Positions 8,864-18,562 of a DNA stretch of 64,000 bases are shown piece by piece; the stretch's first letter is position 1, and every line of letters starts with the position of its first letter. Location: the NCBI GenBank assembly GCA_938008165.1, contig CALLLP010000005.1:1-64000 (forward strand). Reading direction: 5' to 3'. The DNA comes from an uncultured Neomegalonema sp. (GTDB lineage Bacteria; Pseudomonadota; Alphaproteobacteria; Rhodobacterales; Rhodobacteraceae). The notes beneath the pieces were generated by a model, which saw only the letters and a program-made list of their open reading frames with translations, was not told the DNA's origin and did not search any database. Made by a program: the position numbers and the translations under genes.

Positions 8864-10063
8864 CTAACCCACCGAAAGACTGCCTTGTTTGCGAATGTTT
8901 TCGGCGAAGCGCTCGAACAGATAGAAACTGTCCTTGGGGCCGGGGCTGGCTTCGGGGTGGTACTGCACAGAGAACAAGGGGCGCTCCGCATCGCGCAGGC
9001 CGCAATTCGAGCCGTCAAACAGCGAAATATGAGTTTGCACGACATGGTCGGGCAGGGAAGCCTCATCTACGGTAAACCCGTGATTCATCGAGGTGATCTC
9101 GACTTTTCCGGTTTCCATATCCTTAACGGGATGGTTCGCGCCGTGATGGCCAAACTTCATCTTCGCCGTTTTTCCGCCCAGCGCCATGGCGAGAAGCTGA
9201 TGCCCCAGACAGACACCGAAAATCGGCAATTCCGCATCGATCAGCGACCGGATCGTCTCGACCGCATAGAGGCCCGTTGCCGCCGGGTCGCCGGGACCGT
9301 TGGTCAGAAAGATGCCATCGGGTTGCAGGGCGAGGATATCGGCAGCGGTCGTCTGGGCGGGAACGACCGTGACATCGCATCCGACATCGGCCAGGCAGCG
9401 TAGAATATTGTGCTTGGCGCCAAAATCGATGGCGACGACCTTGTGGCGGGTTTCGGGGGTTTTGTCATAGCCATCGGGCCAAGACCAACGCCCCTCGCGC
9501 CAGTCGTAGGGGGCATTGCAGGTCACTTCGGCGGCGAGGTCTGCGTTCTCGAGTCCGTTCCAACCGCGCGCCATCGCGATCAATTCATCCGCATCGATGG
9601 CTCCTTCCGGGTCATGGCACAGGGCCGCATGGGGCATTCCGTTTGTGCGGATCAGGCGGGTCAGGCGGCGGGTATCGATTCCCGCAATGCCGATTCTGCC
9701 GATGCCCTGCATCCAGTGGTCCAGCGGCTCCATCGCTCTCCAGTTCGAGGGCTGCGTCGGGTCCATCCGCGTGACCATGCCCAGCGCGACGGGCGAGGCG
9801 GTCTCGCGATCTTCGTCATTCACGCCGACATTGCCGATATGGGGAAAGGTGAAGGCGACGATTTGATCGGCATAGGACGGATCGGTCATCACCTCCTGAT
9901 AGCCGGTCATCGCCGTGTTGAAACACAGTTCGCCAACGGTTCGGCCCGTGGCCCCGAATCCCTTGCCCCAGAAGACCTGACCGTCCGCAAGGGCGATGCA
10001 GGCTGTCGGTTGAGCGCTTGGGCGCAGGAAAGCGGGTGTCGCGGCGGGGGTTGCGGCGCACAT
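8864..10063 (-). CDS. carA: Carbamoyl-phosphate synthase small subunit (glutaminase)
   Basis: Hydrolyses glutamine and channels ammonia to CarB for arginine and pyrimidine synthesis. The 399-residue protein has the CarA N-terminal domain (ALADGQVFWGKGFGA, GELCFNTAMTGYQE) and a class I glutaminase domain. The nucleophile is Cys285 in GVCLGHQ, with His369 and Glu371 in YHPEAS. The start MCAATPAATP was chosen because earlier in-frame sequence is Arg-rich and unlike the family. carB is not in the window. It is divergent from yqeY, a pairing commonly seen in alphaproteobacteria. Confidence 0.97.
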   Translation of the reverse strand: MCAATPAATPAFLRPSAQPTACIALADGQVFWGKGFGATGRTVGELCFNTAMTGYQEVMTDPSYADQIVAFTFPHIGNVGVNDEDRETASPVALGMVTRMDPTQPSNWRAMEPLDHWMQGIGRIGIAGIDTRRLTRLIRTNGMPHAALCHDPEGAIDADELIAMARGWNGLENADLAAEVTCNAPYDWREGRWSWPDGYDKTPETRHKVVAIDFGAKHNILRCLADVGCDVTVVPAQTTAADILALQPDGIFLTNGPGDPAATGLYAVETIRSLIDAELPIFGVCLGHQLLAMALGGKTAKMKFGHHGANHPVKDMETGKVEITSMNHGFTVDEASLPDHVVQTHISLFDGSNCGLRDAERPLFSVQYHPEASPGPKDSFYLFERFAENIRKQGSLSVG

Positions 10064-10187
10064 CGTTCGGCTCCTCACACGGGGACGGGTCGGGCGTTTC
10101 TCTATTAGAACGCGCGCCGTTTGCAAAGTCGGGTTTTCCAATTCCTGCAAGATCGGGTAGGAGAGCGGTCAAACCGGGGGAGACACA

Positions 10188-10646
10188 ATGCGCCAACAGA
10201 TCGATGAAGCCTTCAAGACGGCGATGAAATCCCGCGATCCCGTGCGTCTGGCCACGCTGCGCTTGATCAAGGCGGCGATTACGCAGGCGGATATTGCCGG
10301 GCGCGGGGCGGAGGATGGTGGCGGCGTCGACGATGCCGCGATTCTGGCCTTGCTGCAAAAGATGATCAAGCAGCGTGAGGATTCGGCAACTCTCTATGAA
10401 AGTGGGGGGCGGGTCGAATTATGCGAGCGCGAGCGCGAAGAAATCACCATCATCAAGGGCTTCTTACCCCAGCAGATGACCGGCGATGAAGTCGAGACCG
10501 CCGTGCATGAAGCGGTGGAGAAGACCGGCGCAACCTCGTTGAAGGATATGGGCGCGGTCATGGCGCATTTGCGCGCACACCACCTTGGCCAAATGGATTT
10601 CGGCATGGCCGGTAAAAAGGTAAAAGCGGCTCTATCAAGCCAATAA
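10188..10646 (+). CDS. yqeY: GatB/YqeY domain protein
   Basis: A 152-residue YqeY-family protein, related to the tail domain of the GatB amidotransferase subunit that contacts tRNA. It opens with [17 protein letters not shown] and carries the family phrases [15 protein letters not shown] and [16 protein letters not shown], and ends with the helical region [27 protein letters not shown]. Its precise role is not established. It stands divergent to carA and 41 bases ahead of hisS on the same strand, so it may share a transcript with hisS-hisZ. Confidence 0.92.
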   Translation: MRQQIDEAFKTAMKSRDPVRLATLRLIKAAITQADIAGRGAEDGGGVDDAAILALLQKMIKQREDSATLYESGGRVELCEREREEITIIKGFLPQQMTGDEVETAVHEAVEKTGATSLKDMGAVMAHLRAHHLGQMDFGMAGKKVKAALSSQ

Positions 10647-10687
10647 ACCTGCATTGGCAGGTACGTGTAACGGAAAGATCAAGTAAT

Positions 10688-12196
10688 ATGGCAAAGAAAG
10701 CCGATAAGCCAAAACGACCAAAGGCGACGTTGCCGCGCGGTCTGAACGATGCCTTTGGCGAGGATGTGATCGCGCGGCGACGGATGCTCGACCGCATCGC
10801 GGAGGTCTATCATCTGCACGGCTTCGACCCGCTTGAGACCCCGGCCATTGAAACCGTTGAATCGCTGGGAAAGTTTTTGCCGGATGTGGATCGTCCGATG
10901 GGGGGCGTCTTCGGGTTTCAGGATGACGATGAAAGCTGGATTGCGCTGCGCTATGACATGACCGCCCCGTTGGCGCGGGTGGCGGCGCAGTATCGTACCG
11001 AGCTGCCATCCCCTTATCGCCGTTATGCCATGGGTCCGGTCTGGCGCAATGAAAAGCCGGGGCCGGGGCGCTTTCGGCAATTTTATCAATGTGATGCGGA
11101 TACTGTCGGCACTTCCACGGTGGTGGCGGATGCGGAAATCTGCGCAATGCTGGCGGATGCGTTGCAGGCGGCTGGGATCGCGCGGGACGATTTTGTTATC
11201 CGAATCAATAATCGTAAGGTTCTCAACGGGATATTGGAAGCGGTTGGCCTTCTGTCCAAAGATGATGATGCGGGTCAGGAGGCCCGTCGCGGCATCACTC
11301 TGCGCGCCATCGATAAACTGGATCGGCTGGGTACGGATGGCGTGCGCGCCTTGCTGGGTGCGGGGCGTAAAGACGAGAGCGGCGACTTCACGAAAGGCGC
11401 GGAGCTTTCGCCCGAACAGATCGATCTTGTGATGGGCTTTGTCGAGGCGGAACGCGAGGATGGGGCCGCGACATGTGCCCGGCTGCGCGCGTTGGTGGGG
11501 AACTCCGAACAGGGCCGCGAAGGGGTGCAAGAGCTGGAAACGATGGCGGAATTCCTTGAATCCCAAGGGTATCGCTCGCCGCTCGTCAAGATTGATCCTT
11601 CGGTTGTGCGCGGTCTCGATTATTATACCGGCCCGGTTTACGAGGCGGAGTTGACCTTTGAAATCGTTGATGAAAAGGGCGAAAAGCGCCAATTCGGATC
11701 GGTTGCGGCGGGGGGGCGCTACGATGATCTCGTGATGCGCTTCACCGGCCAGCGTACGCCTGCAACGGGCGTTTCTATCGGTGTTGACCGTCTGCTGACC
11801 GCCCTGAAAGCGCGCGGGGCGCAAAGCGCGACGGCGGCGCAGGGGCCGGTCGTGATCCTCGCGCTGGAGCGGGAATATATGAGCGATTACCAGACGCTCG
11901 CGACCCAGTTTCGCAGGGCGGGAATTCGGGCCGAGGTCTATATGGGTGGCGGAACGAATCTTGGGAAGCAATTGAAATACGCCGATAAACGCCATGCCCC
12001 CGCCGCCGTCATCATCGGATCGCAAGAGCGTGAGAGTGGCACGGCACAGATCAAGGATCTCGTGCTTGGCGCGCGTCTGGCCAGCGAAATCGAGTCTAAC
12101 GAGGAATGGAAAGCCCAGCCCGCGCAACAGGAAGTTTCGCGTGGCGATGTGCTGGCCACGGTACAGGCGATGATCGAGCGCCAGTCTGCCCCATGA
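10688..12196 (+). CDS. hisS: Histidyl-tRNA synthetase
   Basis: Class II aminoacyl-tRNA synthetase charging tRNA-His. At 502 residues it is the long alphaproteobacterial type. Class II motif 2 is visible as [26 protein letters not shown], and the histidine-binding stretch as [15 protein letters not shown]. Further along, [10 protein letters not shown] and [10 protein letters not shown] correspond to the motif 3 region. The C-terminal anticodon-binding domain begins around [15 protein letters not shown]. The start follows a weak GGAAAG. The stop overlaps the hisZ start by four bases. Confidence 0.96.
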   Translation: MAKKADKPKRPKATLPRGLNDAFGEDVIARRRMLDRIAEVYHLHGFDPLETPAIETVESLGKFLPDVDRPMGGVFGFQDDDESWIALRYDMTAPLARVAAQYRTELPSPYRRYAMGPVWRNEKPGPGRFRQFYQCDADTVGTSTVVADAEICAMLADALQAAGIARDDFVIRINNRKVLNGILEAVGLLSKDDDAGQEARRGITLRAIDKLDRLGTDGVRALLGAGRKDESGDFTKGAELSPEQIDLVMGFVEAEREDGAATCARLRALVGNSEQGREGVQELETMAEFLESQGYRSPLVKIDPSVVRGLDYYTGPVYEAELTFEIVDEKGEKRQFGSVAAGGRYDDLVMRFTGQRTPATGVSIGVDRLLTALKARGAQSATAAQGPVVILALEREYMSDYQTLATQFRRAGIRAEVYMGGGTNLGKQLKYADKRHAPAAVIIGSQERESGTAQIKDLVLGARLASEIESNEEWKAQPAQQEVSRGDVLATVQAMIERQSAP

Positions 12197-13377
12197 TGTC
12201 GCCCGATTTCGATCCCGCCACACGCGACGCCCTGATCGCACTGGAATCAGACCTGTCCCGCGCGGTCGGCGGCGGCATCTCTGCGCATATCGAACCGGGG
12301 CAGATTCTCGATGCGGAGAACCTGCTCGATCTCTATGGGGAGGATGTGCGGGGCCGCGCGTTTGTCTTTGACGGTCCCGAAGGCGATTTATGCCTGCGCC
12401 CGGATCTTACGCTGTCGATTTGCCGGTATCATCTAACCCGGCATCCGGCGGCGCGCGAGGCGCGCTATCTGGCCACCGGCCCCGTTTTTCGCCGCCCGCT
12501 GAACGATGAACGCCGCGCGGGACAGTTTCGGCAGATCGGCTGCGAATGGTTCGGCGGGGATGATCCATCGGCGGTCGATGCGGAAGTATTCGCGCGCACC
12601 CAAGGCGCGCTGCTCGATACAGGATGTACGATCGAGGTCGTGACGGGCGATCTGGGCATCCTGTTTTCGCTGATCGATGCCGCACCGATCCCGGAACGCT
12701 GGCGCGCGCGGTTGAAGCGTCATGTCTGGCGTCCCCATCGGTTCCGCGCCTTGCTGCAAGAGCTGTCCGAAGGCGCGGTGGCGGAAGCGGGGCGCGTTGC
12801 CTTTCTGAAGGCTTTGGGCGGTCTTGCCCCCGAACAGGCCCGCGCAGCGGTGGCCCATATGCTTGACCTGTCGGGCACGGCCCATGTCGGCCTGCGAACC
12901 CATGAGGAGATTTCCGCGCGGTTTCTGGAGCAGGCAGAAGACGCACAGGCGCATCCGCTGCCCCGTGAAATCGTCGCCGCCATCGAGAAGGTCGCGGCAT
13001 TACGGGGTCCGAGCGCTAATGCGCTAGAGAGCCTGCGAGGGATCGCGCGTGATACGGGCCTGTCGCTTGGCCCTGCTCTGGCCCGCTTCGAAAGCCGTTT
13101 GACGGCGCTGGAAGGGCAGGGCATCGATGCCGCCGCCCTGCCCTTCGATGGGGATTTCGGGCGCAATCTGGAATATTATGATGGGTTTGTCTTCGAGATC
13201 GTCGATCGCAGCCATGCCCCCCGCGAAGGTCACCGCGCCGTGCAGCTCGCGGGAGGCGGGCGATACGATTCGATGCTCCCCGCTGCCGCCCGCGCCTTTG
13301 GCACGGATGCGCCGGTAGCCTCCGGCGCGATCGGCACGGCGTTGAGACCGGAGGCTGTTCTGGCCGTCAAATCTTAG
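12193..13377 (+). CDS. hisZ: ATP phosphoribosyltransferase regulatory subunit
   Basis: HisZ is a catalytically dead HisRS paralogue that pairs with the short form of HisG to carry out the first step of histidine synthesis. This 394-residue protein keeps the class II synthetase core ([57 protein letters not shown]) but has no anticodon-binding domain. It starts at an ATG overlapping the hisS stop; a second ATG follows directly. In many relatives hisG comes next; here znuA converges instead, overlapping the last four bases, so hisG must be elsewhere. Confidence 0.93.
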   Translation: MMSPDFDPATRDALIALESDLSRAVGGGISAHIEPGQILDAENLLDLYGEDVRGRAFVFDGPEGDLCLRPDLTLSICRYHLTRHPAAREARYLATGPVFRRPLNDERRAGQFRQIGCEWFGGDDPSAVDAEVFARTQGALLDTGCTIEVVTGDLGILFSLIDAAPIPERWRARLKRHVWRPHRFRALLQELSEGAVAEAGRVAFLKALGGLAPEQARAAVAHMLDLSGTAHVGLRTHEEISARFLEQAEDAQAHPLPREIVAAIEKVAALRGPSANALESLRGIARDTGLSLGPALARFESRLTALEGQGIDAAALPFDGDFGRNLEYYDGFVFEIVDRSHAPREGHRAVQLAGGGRYDSMLPAAARAFGTDAPVASGAIGTALRPEAVLAVKS

Positions 13378-14267
13378 CTTGGCGCTTTGCCAAGGCAGGT
13401 GATGATGCCATCCGCGATGTCTTGCAAGAGGGCCGGATACAGGCCCTCGCCGATCTCGATCCTGGCGCCCAGCGGATCAATGCGCTGCACCGTGATTTCC
13501 GTGCCCGATACAAAGCGTTCCGGCATGCTGCCCCCCGGTTCCGCGATGAGACAGGTCACGCCGCCTGCGGATAGGCGTTTGCGGATCGCCTGTATCCGTC
13601 GGGGGCCGGGTTTGTCGCCATCTCCGGCGATGAGGGCGGCAACGGTTGTCAATCCGAATCGATCTTCGAAATAGTGAAAAGCGTCGTGGATCACAGCGAT
13701 GCTTTGACCCTGTAAGGGGGTGAGGCGCGCCGCGATTCGCGCTTCCAAGGCTTCGAGTTCCTGACGCCCCGCTGCGGCATTCGCGGCATATCGATCCGCA
13801 TTTTCGGGGTCGATATCGGAAAGGGCAGCCGCGATAATGTCTAGCCATAACCGACCATTGGCCGGGTCGAGCCACGCATGGGGATCGATGGCGTCGTGAT
13901 GGTCGTGTTCGTGGCCGTGATCATGCCCGTCATGCAGAACGCCACCCTCGCGCATTTCCAGCCGATGCGTTCCTTCCGCCTCCAGCAGCGCCAATCCGTT
14001 GCGCCGTATCGCGTCTTCCAGCCATGGTGACAGGGCATCACCCATCCAAATCACCAGATCGGCCCCCGCCAATGCCCGCGCCTGCGATGGCCGCAAGCTG
14101 CCGCCATGAGGCGAGGCTGTCCCGTCGAGCAAGAGCGCTGGTTCGCCTATCCCCGCCATAACGCGGGCAACGAGAGAGTGAACGGGAGGGATGTCCGCGA
14201 CCACTTTCGGTGTTTCGGCGGCGGCGGTTCCGGTCCATAAAATGACAATTAAGGTCATCCAGCGCAT
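13374..14267 (-). CDS. znuA: Zinc ABC transporter periplasmic binding protein
   Basis: Captures Zn2+ in the periplasm and delivers it to ZnuBC. It is 297 residues with a signal peptide (cleavage expected after TGTAAA). Metal ligands of the cluster A-I family can be placed at His54 (ASPHGG), the DPHAWLDP His, the HDAFHYFE His and the acidic residue in AEPGGS. Between the first two is a His/Asp-rich loop (HDGHDHGHEHDHHD) characteristic of zinc-specific members. It is divergent from zur-znuCB and shares with it a Zur-type operator, which implies derepression under zinc limitation. The 3' end overlaps the hisZ stop by four bases. Confidence 0.95.
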   Translation of the reverse strand: MRWMTLIVILWTGTAAAETPKVVADIPPVHSLVARVMAGIGEPALLLDGTASPHGGSLRPSQARALAGADLVIWMGDALSPWLEDAIRRNGLALLEAEGTHRLEMREGGVLHDGHDHGHEHDHHDAIDPHAWLDPANGRLWLDIIAAALSDIDPENADRYAANAAAGRQELEALEARIAARLTPLQGQSIAVIHDAFHYFEDRFGLTTVAALIAGDGDKPGPRRIQAIRKRLSAGGVTCLIAEPGGSMPERFVSGTEITVQRIDPLGARIEIGEGLYPALLQDIADGIITCLGKAPS

Positions 14268-14310
14268 TGCAATCTCCTTGCATGATCAAGCTCGATCCCA
14301 TAAACGAGAC

Positions 14311-14323
14311 GTTATAACATAAC
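14311..14323. promoter_or_regulatory. Predicted Zur operator
   Basis: A perfect inverted repeat, GTTAT-AAC-ATAAC, matching the AT-rich core of alphaproteobacterial Zur boxes. It lies 43 bases upstream of znuA and 12 bases upstream of the zur ATG, so one bound dimer could control both directions, including zur itself. Confidence 0.75.
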
Positions 14324-14335
14324 AAGTGTGCATAT

Positions 14336-14803
14336 ATGTCCTCACCCGATCCTTTCGACCGTCACGACCATGCCGCGTGCCGCAAACGGGCATTGGCGCA
14401 GGCGGAGGCCATCTGTGCGGAACGGTTGACGCCCATTCGTCGCCGGGTTCTGGATTTGTTGCTTGAGTCCCATGTGGCGCTTGGGGCCTATGACGTGCTT
14501 CAGCGGCTTCAGGCGGAGGGGCATCGCGCCCAGCCGCCGGTTGCCTATCGCGCGCTGGATTTTCTTGTCGCCAATGGCCTTGCGCATCGGATCGAGCGGC
14601 TGAATGCCTTTGTTGCCTGTCATCGGCCTGAGAAGTGCGAGGCTCCGGCGTTTCTGATCTGTCGCGAATGCAACCGCGTGGCCGAGACAGCGAGTGCATC
14701 GCGTCGGGGGGCGCTGGCCCGTGATGCGCGGGCGCTGGGCTTCGAGATCGAACAGACGGTGATCGAGGCGCAGGGCATATGCTCCGGATGCCGCACATCA
14801 TGA
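14336..14803 (+). CDS. zur: Zinc-uptake regulator, Fur family
   Basis: A 155-residue Fur-family repressor that blocks zinc-uptake genes when zinc is plentiful. The winged-helix part includes LTPIRRRVLDLLLES and the recognition region PPVAYRALDFLVANGLAHRIE. Metal sites include the CHRPEKC segment and a CRECN zinc-finger pair, with a second CxxC (CSGC) at the C-terminus. It is the first gene of zur-znuC-znuB and lies almost on top of its own predicted operator, which suggests autorepression. The identification as Zur rather than Fur comes mainly from its place in the znu locus. Confidence 0.93.
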   Translation: MSSPDPFDRHDHAACRKRALAQAEAICAERLTPIRRRVLDLLLESHVALGAYDVLQRLQAEGHRAQPPVAYRALDFLVANGLAHRIERLNAFVACHRPEKCEAPAFLICRECNRVAETASASRRGALARDARALGFEIEQTVIEAQGICSGCRTS

Positions 14804-15549
14804 GCCTGATTTCCGCGCATGGTCTGGCCATTCATCTGGCCGGTCGCGTGATTCTGCGCGATGTCGATTTCGCGATTCATGAGGGCGAGATCGTCACGGT
14901 CGTCGGGCCGAACGGATCGGGCAAATCGACCTTTATGCGGGCGCTTGTCGGGGCGTTGTCCCCGGCGCAGGGCCATGTCACCCGCCGCGCGGGGCTGCGC
15001 ATCGGATATGTGCCGCAATCCTTGCATATTGATCCCACGCTGCCCCTGACGGTGGGGCGGTTTCTGTCGCTGCCGATCCGGCGTGAGGGATTGGAGATTG
15101 TGGCGGCATTGGCGGAGGTGGGTCTGCCCGATACCTTGTCGAAGCAGCAGATTACCGCATTGTCAGGGGGGCAGTTCCAGCGCGTCTTGTTGGCGCGGGC
15201 CTTGATGGGCGACCCGCATGTCCTCGTCCTCGACGAGCCGACAACGGGTCTCGATCAACCCGCCGTTGCCGCGTTCTACCTGTTGATCGAGCGAGTACGG
15301 CACCGGCTCGGATGCGCTGTGCTGATGGTCAGTCATGACCTGCATGTGGTAATGAGCGCGTCCGACCGGGTGATTTGCATCAATGGTCATATCTGTTGTG
15401 AGGGGGCCCCGACCACCGTGTCGGAGGCCCCTGAATACCGCGCGTTGTTCGGCCATGGCACCAAGGGGGCGCTGGCCCTGTACCAGCATGACCACGATCA
15501 TGCGCATGACCACGACCACGACGATCATCGCGGTGGGGGGCAGGTATGA
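14800..15549 (+). CDS. znuC: Zinc ABC transporter ATP-binding protein
   Basis: A 249-residue ATPase that powers zinc import through ZnuB. Walker A is GPNGSGKST, the signature LSGGQFQR, and Walker B VLVLDEPTTGLD. The C-terminal tail is strongly His/Asp-rich (HDHDHAHDHDHDDH), a metal-binding extension common in zinc-dedicated ZnuC proteins. I chose the ATG at 14800 because it overlaps the zur stop (ATGA); an ATG 21 bases upstream is also in frame. The downstream znuB start overlaps its stop. Confidence 0.94.
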   Translation: MSLISAHGLAIHLAGRVILRDVDFAIHEGEIVTVVGPNGSGKSTFMRALVGALSPAQGHVTRRAGLRIGYVPQSLHIDPTLPLTVGRFLSLPIRREGLEIVAALAEVGLPDTLSKQQITALSGGQFQRVLLARALMGDPHVLVLDEPTTGLDQPAVAAFYLLIERVRHRLGCAVLMVSHDLHVVMSASDRVICINGHICCEGAPTTVSEAPEYRALFGHGTKGALALYQHDHDHAHDHDHDDHRGGGQV

Positions 15550-16349
15550 TTTTCGATGCGTTGTTCTTTTCTGCCTTGCTCGCGGGGGTAGGGGTCGCGC
15601 TGGCGGCGGGACCCTTGGGGTGTTTTGTCGTCTGGCGGCGGATGGCCTATTTCGGGGATGCGACGGCCCATGCGGCGATTTTGGGTGTCGCGTTGGCCTT
15701 GGCATTCGATGGGGCGATTCCGCTCGGTGTTCTGGTCAGCGCCGTGGCCATGGCCATCGCCATCACGGCGCTGGGGGGCAAGGGGTTGGCGGTCGATACC
15801 CTGCTTGGGGTCGCGGCGCATTCGGCGCTGGCCTTCGGTGTGCTCGCCTTGGCCATGACCGGCGCGCGGGGTGTGGATATGGAGGCGTATCTGTTCGGCG
15901 ATATCCTGATTGTTTCGCGGGGGGGGATTGCGCTGATCTGGTGCGGCGCGGTCGCGGTTTTGCTGATATTGTGGTGGCGCTGGCCCGCGCTGTTGACCGC
16001 GACGGTCAGCGAGGATTTAGCCCGCGCGGAGGGTATTCGCCCGGCCCGTGAACGCCTGATCCTGATGCTTGCCGTCGCGCTGCTCGTCGCGATGGCGATC
16101 GAGGTTGTGGGGGCGTTACTGGTGACGGCATTGCTGGTTATTCCCGCCGCCACCGCCCGGCCCTTTGCGCGTACGCCGGAGAGCATGGCCATCCTCGCTG
16201 CGCTTATCGCCATGCTCGCCACAATGCTGGGGCTGATCGCCGCCTTTGCGCTGGATGCGCCCGCTGGCCCCGCCATCGTGGCCGCAAGCGCCATCGGCTT
16301 TGGATTTTCGACGATTGGCTCGGTCGTTAAAAGAATACATATAGGTTGA
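15546..16349 (+). CDS. znuB: Zinc ABC transporter permease
   Basis: A 267-residue ABC-3 family inner-membrane permease with about eight hydrophobic segments. Typical family stretches are GPLGCFVVWRRMAYFGDATAHAAILGVAL near the N-terminus and EVVGALLVTALLVIPAATARPFAR in the second half. It forms the zinc pore with ZnuC. It is the last gene of the zur-znuC-znuB unit, and its start overlaps the znuC stop by four bases. No clear hairpin terminator follows. Confidence 0.94.
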   Translation: MIFDALFFSALLAGVGVALAAGPLGCFVVWRRMAYFGDATAHAAILGVALALAFDGAIPLGVLVSAVAMAIAITALGGKGLAVDTLLGVAAHSALAFGVLALAMTGARGVDMEAYLFGDILIVSRGGIALIWCGAVAVLLILWWRWPALLTATVSEDLARAEGIRPARERLILMLAVALLVAMAIEVVGALLVTALLVIPAATARPFARTPESMAILAALIAMLATMLGLIAAFALDAPAGPAIVAASAIGFGFSTIGSVVKRIHIG

Positions 16350-16379
16350 TTGACCGCACCCGTATCCACATGTAGCTTT

Positions 16380-16397
16380 CCTCTCATTCGAGAGAGG
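16380..16397 (+). promoter_or_regulatory. Hairpin overlapping the HNH gene ribosome-binding site
   Basis: CCTCTC-ATTCGA-GAGAGG forms a perfect 6-bp stem. The 3' arm is the GAGAGG(ATGAGG) purine tract that would serve as the Shine-Dalgarno sequence for the HNH gene starting at 16406, so folding could hide it. Confidence 0.4.
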
Positions 16398-16405
16398 ATG
16401 AGGTG

Positions 16406-17005
16406 ATGACAGCGGATCTGGCAACCATCGAGAGCCTCACGCAGCGGGTTCAGTCCCGCGCGGCCTTTCGCGATCATCCTGCGCTGATCCTCAATGCGGA
16501 TTATCGCCCGCTCTCGTATTTTCCGCTTTCGATCTGGCCATGGCAGGATGCGGTCAAGGCCGTGTTTCTGGACCGGGTGAACATCGTTTCCGAATACGAA
16601 ACCGAAGTGCATAGCCCGACCCAAAGCATGCGCCTGCCGAGCGTGGTCAGCCTGCGCGAATATGTACAGCCCGCGCGGTATCCGGCCTTCACGCGGTTTA
16701 ACCTGTTTCTGCGCGATGAATTCACGTGTCAGTATTGCGGCGTGCAAGGGGATCTGACCTTCGATCATGTGATTCCCCGGTCCCGTGGGGGGCGCACGAC
16801 ATGGGAGAATGTCGTTGCCGCCTGTTCCTCGTGCAATCTGCGCAAGGCGAATCACAGCCTGTCCAAAAGCAATATGAACCTGCGCCGCAAAGCCTTTCGC
16901 CCGACCGCGATGCAGTTGCAGAATACCGGGCGTAAGTTTCCGCCGAATCACCTGCACCAAAGCTGGATGGATTATCTCTACTGGGATAGCGAGCTGGAAG
17001 ACTGA
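16406..17005 (+). CDS. HNH endonuclease family protein
   Basis: A 199-residue protein with a C-terminal HNH domain. A zinc-type CQYC pair is followed by the catalytic stretch DHVIPRSRGG, an Asn in TTWENVV, then CSSCN. The N-terminal 100 residues (LNADYRPLSYFPLSIWPWQDAVKAVF) match the small, widely conserved bacterial HNH proteins that are chromosomal and not tied to restriction systems or phages. The actual role is not established. ATG was preferred to the directly preceding in-frame GTG because it sits at proper distance from the GAGAGGATGAGG tract. It is followed 9 bases later by the MlrC-family gene. Confidence 0.87.
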   Translation: MTADLATIESLTQRVQSRAAFRDHPALILNADYRPLSYFPLSIWPWQDAVKAVFLDRVNIVSEYETEVHSPTQSMRLPSVVSLREYVQPARYPAFTRFNLFLRDEFTCQYCGVQGDLTFDHVIPRSRGGRTTWENVVAACSSCNLRKANHSLSKSNMNLRRKAFRPTAMQLQNTGRKFPPNHLHQSWMDYLYWDSELED

Positions 17006-17014
17006 TCGCGCGCC

Positions 17015-18526
17015 ATGCATCGACGCATCGCCATCGGGGGGTTTCAGCACGAAACCAATACTTTCTGTCCCCTGCCGACGGTATGGCAGGATTTTCAGAC
17101 GCCGGGGGCTTGGCCCGGTCAGACGAATGGCAAAGCGATTTTCGAGACTTTCGCGGGCGCGAATATTCCCCTTGCCGGGTTTATCGACGCGGCTGCCCCG
17201 GAATGCGATCTCGTGCCGTTGCTTTGGACCGCCGCCGAACCTGCCGGATATGTCACGCGCGAGGCGTTTGACCGGATTTCGGGCGAGATCGTGCTGGGCA
17301 TCGCGGAAGCAGGGCCGCTCGATGCGGTCTATCTCGATCTGCACGGGGCGATGGTTACCGAGGACCATGACGATGGCGAGGCCGAGTTATTGCGCCGCAT
17401 CCGTGCAGTGGTGGGACCGGATTTGCCGATTGCCGTCAGTCTTGATCTGCATGGAAACCTGTCCCGCGCTTTTTTCGAGCGGGCCTCTTGCGTGTCGATC
17501 TACCGCACTTATCCCCATCTCGACATGGCCGAGACGGGCGCGCGGGCCTATCGGCTCTTGTCCGAATTGCTGGAGCGGGGCGAGCCTTTTGCGCGAGCAT
17601 GGCGGCAGGTCGATTATCTTATCCCGATCACAGCTCAATCGACGATGCATGTGCCCGGCGACCGGCTTTACGCGATGTTGCCCGGTCTGGAGGGGGAGGG
17701 CGTGTCCTCGATCGATATCGCCATGGGGTTTCCGCCTGCCGATACGCCCGATACCGGGGCGTCGATCTTCGCCTATGGAGCCGATCCAAAGGCCGTTGAT
17801 GGCGCGGTACAGGCGATGCTCGATGCGCTGCACGAGGCTGAACCGGCGTTTTTCGACCCGTTAATTCCCGCGCGGGAGGCTGTATGCGAGGCGATGCGCC
17901 TGTCCGAAGGCGCGACCCGGCCTGTCGTCATCGCCGATCCTCAGGATAACCCCGGCGCGGGCGGCATGGGCGACAGTACCGGCCTGCTGCGCGCTTTGCT
18001 GGATGAGGGCGTGGAGGGGGCCGCGCTGTCGATGCTGTGGGATCCGCAAACGGCATGTGCTGCCCATGCGGCGGGGCAGGGGGCAGAGATCGCCGTGTCG
18101 CTGGGCGGGTTTCATCCTGACAGTGGGGGTGCGGCCATCGAGACCAGCGTTCGGGTCGAGGCGCTCTCGGATGGCACTTTTCCGTTCACTGGTCCGATGT
18201 ATGGCGGTTCGACCGCCCGTGTCGGACCCAGCGCATGTCTGAAGATCATCCATGACCGCGCCGATATTCGGGTGGTCGTGGGGTCGATTCGTTGCCAGAA
18301 TGCCGATCAGGCGATGTTCAGCGCTTTTGGGATCATCCCGGCCAGCCAGAGGATTCTGGCCATCAAAAGCGCGGTTCATTTTCTGGGCGATTATGCGCCC
18401 ATCGCTGAGAGGGTTTTGTTCGCGAAGGCACCGGGGGCCAATCCTTGCCCGATTGACGAGATTGCCTATACGCGCCTGCGCCCCGGTATCCGATTGGGAC
18501 CGGGGGGCAGGGTCTTTGCGCGGTAG
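17015..18526 (+). CDS. M81/MlrC-family metallopeptidase-like protein
   Basis: A 503-residue protein of the M81 family, named after MlrC, which cleaves linearised microcystin; most family members have unknown substrates. Hallmarks are GGFQHETNTFCP at the N-terminus, YLDLHGAMVTE and SLDLHGNLS with probable metal ligands, and DPQDNPGAGGMGDST in the middle. The C-terminal half corresponds to the MlrC_C domain. It has no signal peptide and is expected in the cytoplasm. Given the lack of any cyanotoxin genes, a role in degrading small amide or peptide compounds is more likely than toxin breakdown, but that is inference. Confidence 0.85.
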   Translation: MHRRIAIGGFQHETNTFCPLPTVWQDFQTPGAWPGQTNGKAIFETFAGANIPLAGFIDAAAPECDLVPLLWTAAEPAGYVTREAFDRISGEIVLGIAEAGPLDAVYLDLHGAMVTEDHDDGEAELLRRIRAVVGPDLPIAVSLDLHGNLSRAFFERASCVSIYRTYPHLDMAETGARAYRLLSELLERGEPFARAWRQVDYLIPITAQSTMHVPGDRLYAMLPGLEGEGVSSIDIAMGFPPADTPDTGASIFAYGADPKAVDGAVQAMLDALHEAEPAFFDPLIPAREAVCEAMRLSEGATRPVVIADPQDNPGAGGMGDSTGLLRALLDEGVEGAALSMLWDPQTACAAHAAGQGAEIAVSLGGFHPDSGGAAIETSVRVEALSDGTFPFTGPMYGGSTARVGPSACLKIIHDRADIRVVVGSIRCQNADQAMFSAFGIIPASQRILAIKSAVHFLGDYAPIAERVLFAKAPGANPCPIDEIAYTRLRPGIRLGPGGRVFAR

Positions 18527-18562
18527 CGAAACCGGAACCGACTGAAGCGATCGCCGATCATT

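Noticed and set aside
10679-12241. Long open frame antisense to hisS (about 520 codons)
   Set aside because: Its translation has no recognisable domain, it lies exactly opposite a conserved synthetase, and such antisense frames are expected in GC-rich coding DNA.
17015-18526. Microcystin degradation gene
   Set aside because: The protein is in the MlrC family, but mlrA/mlrB are absent and most family members have unrelated substrates.
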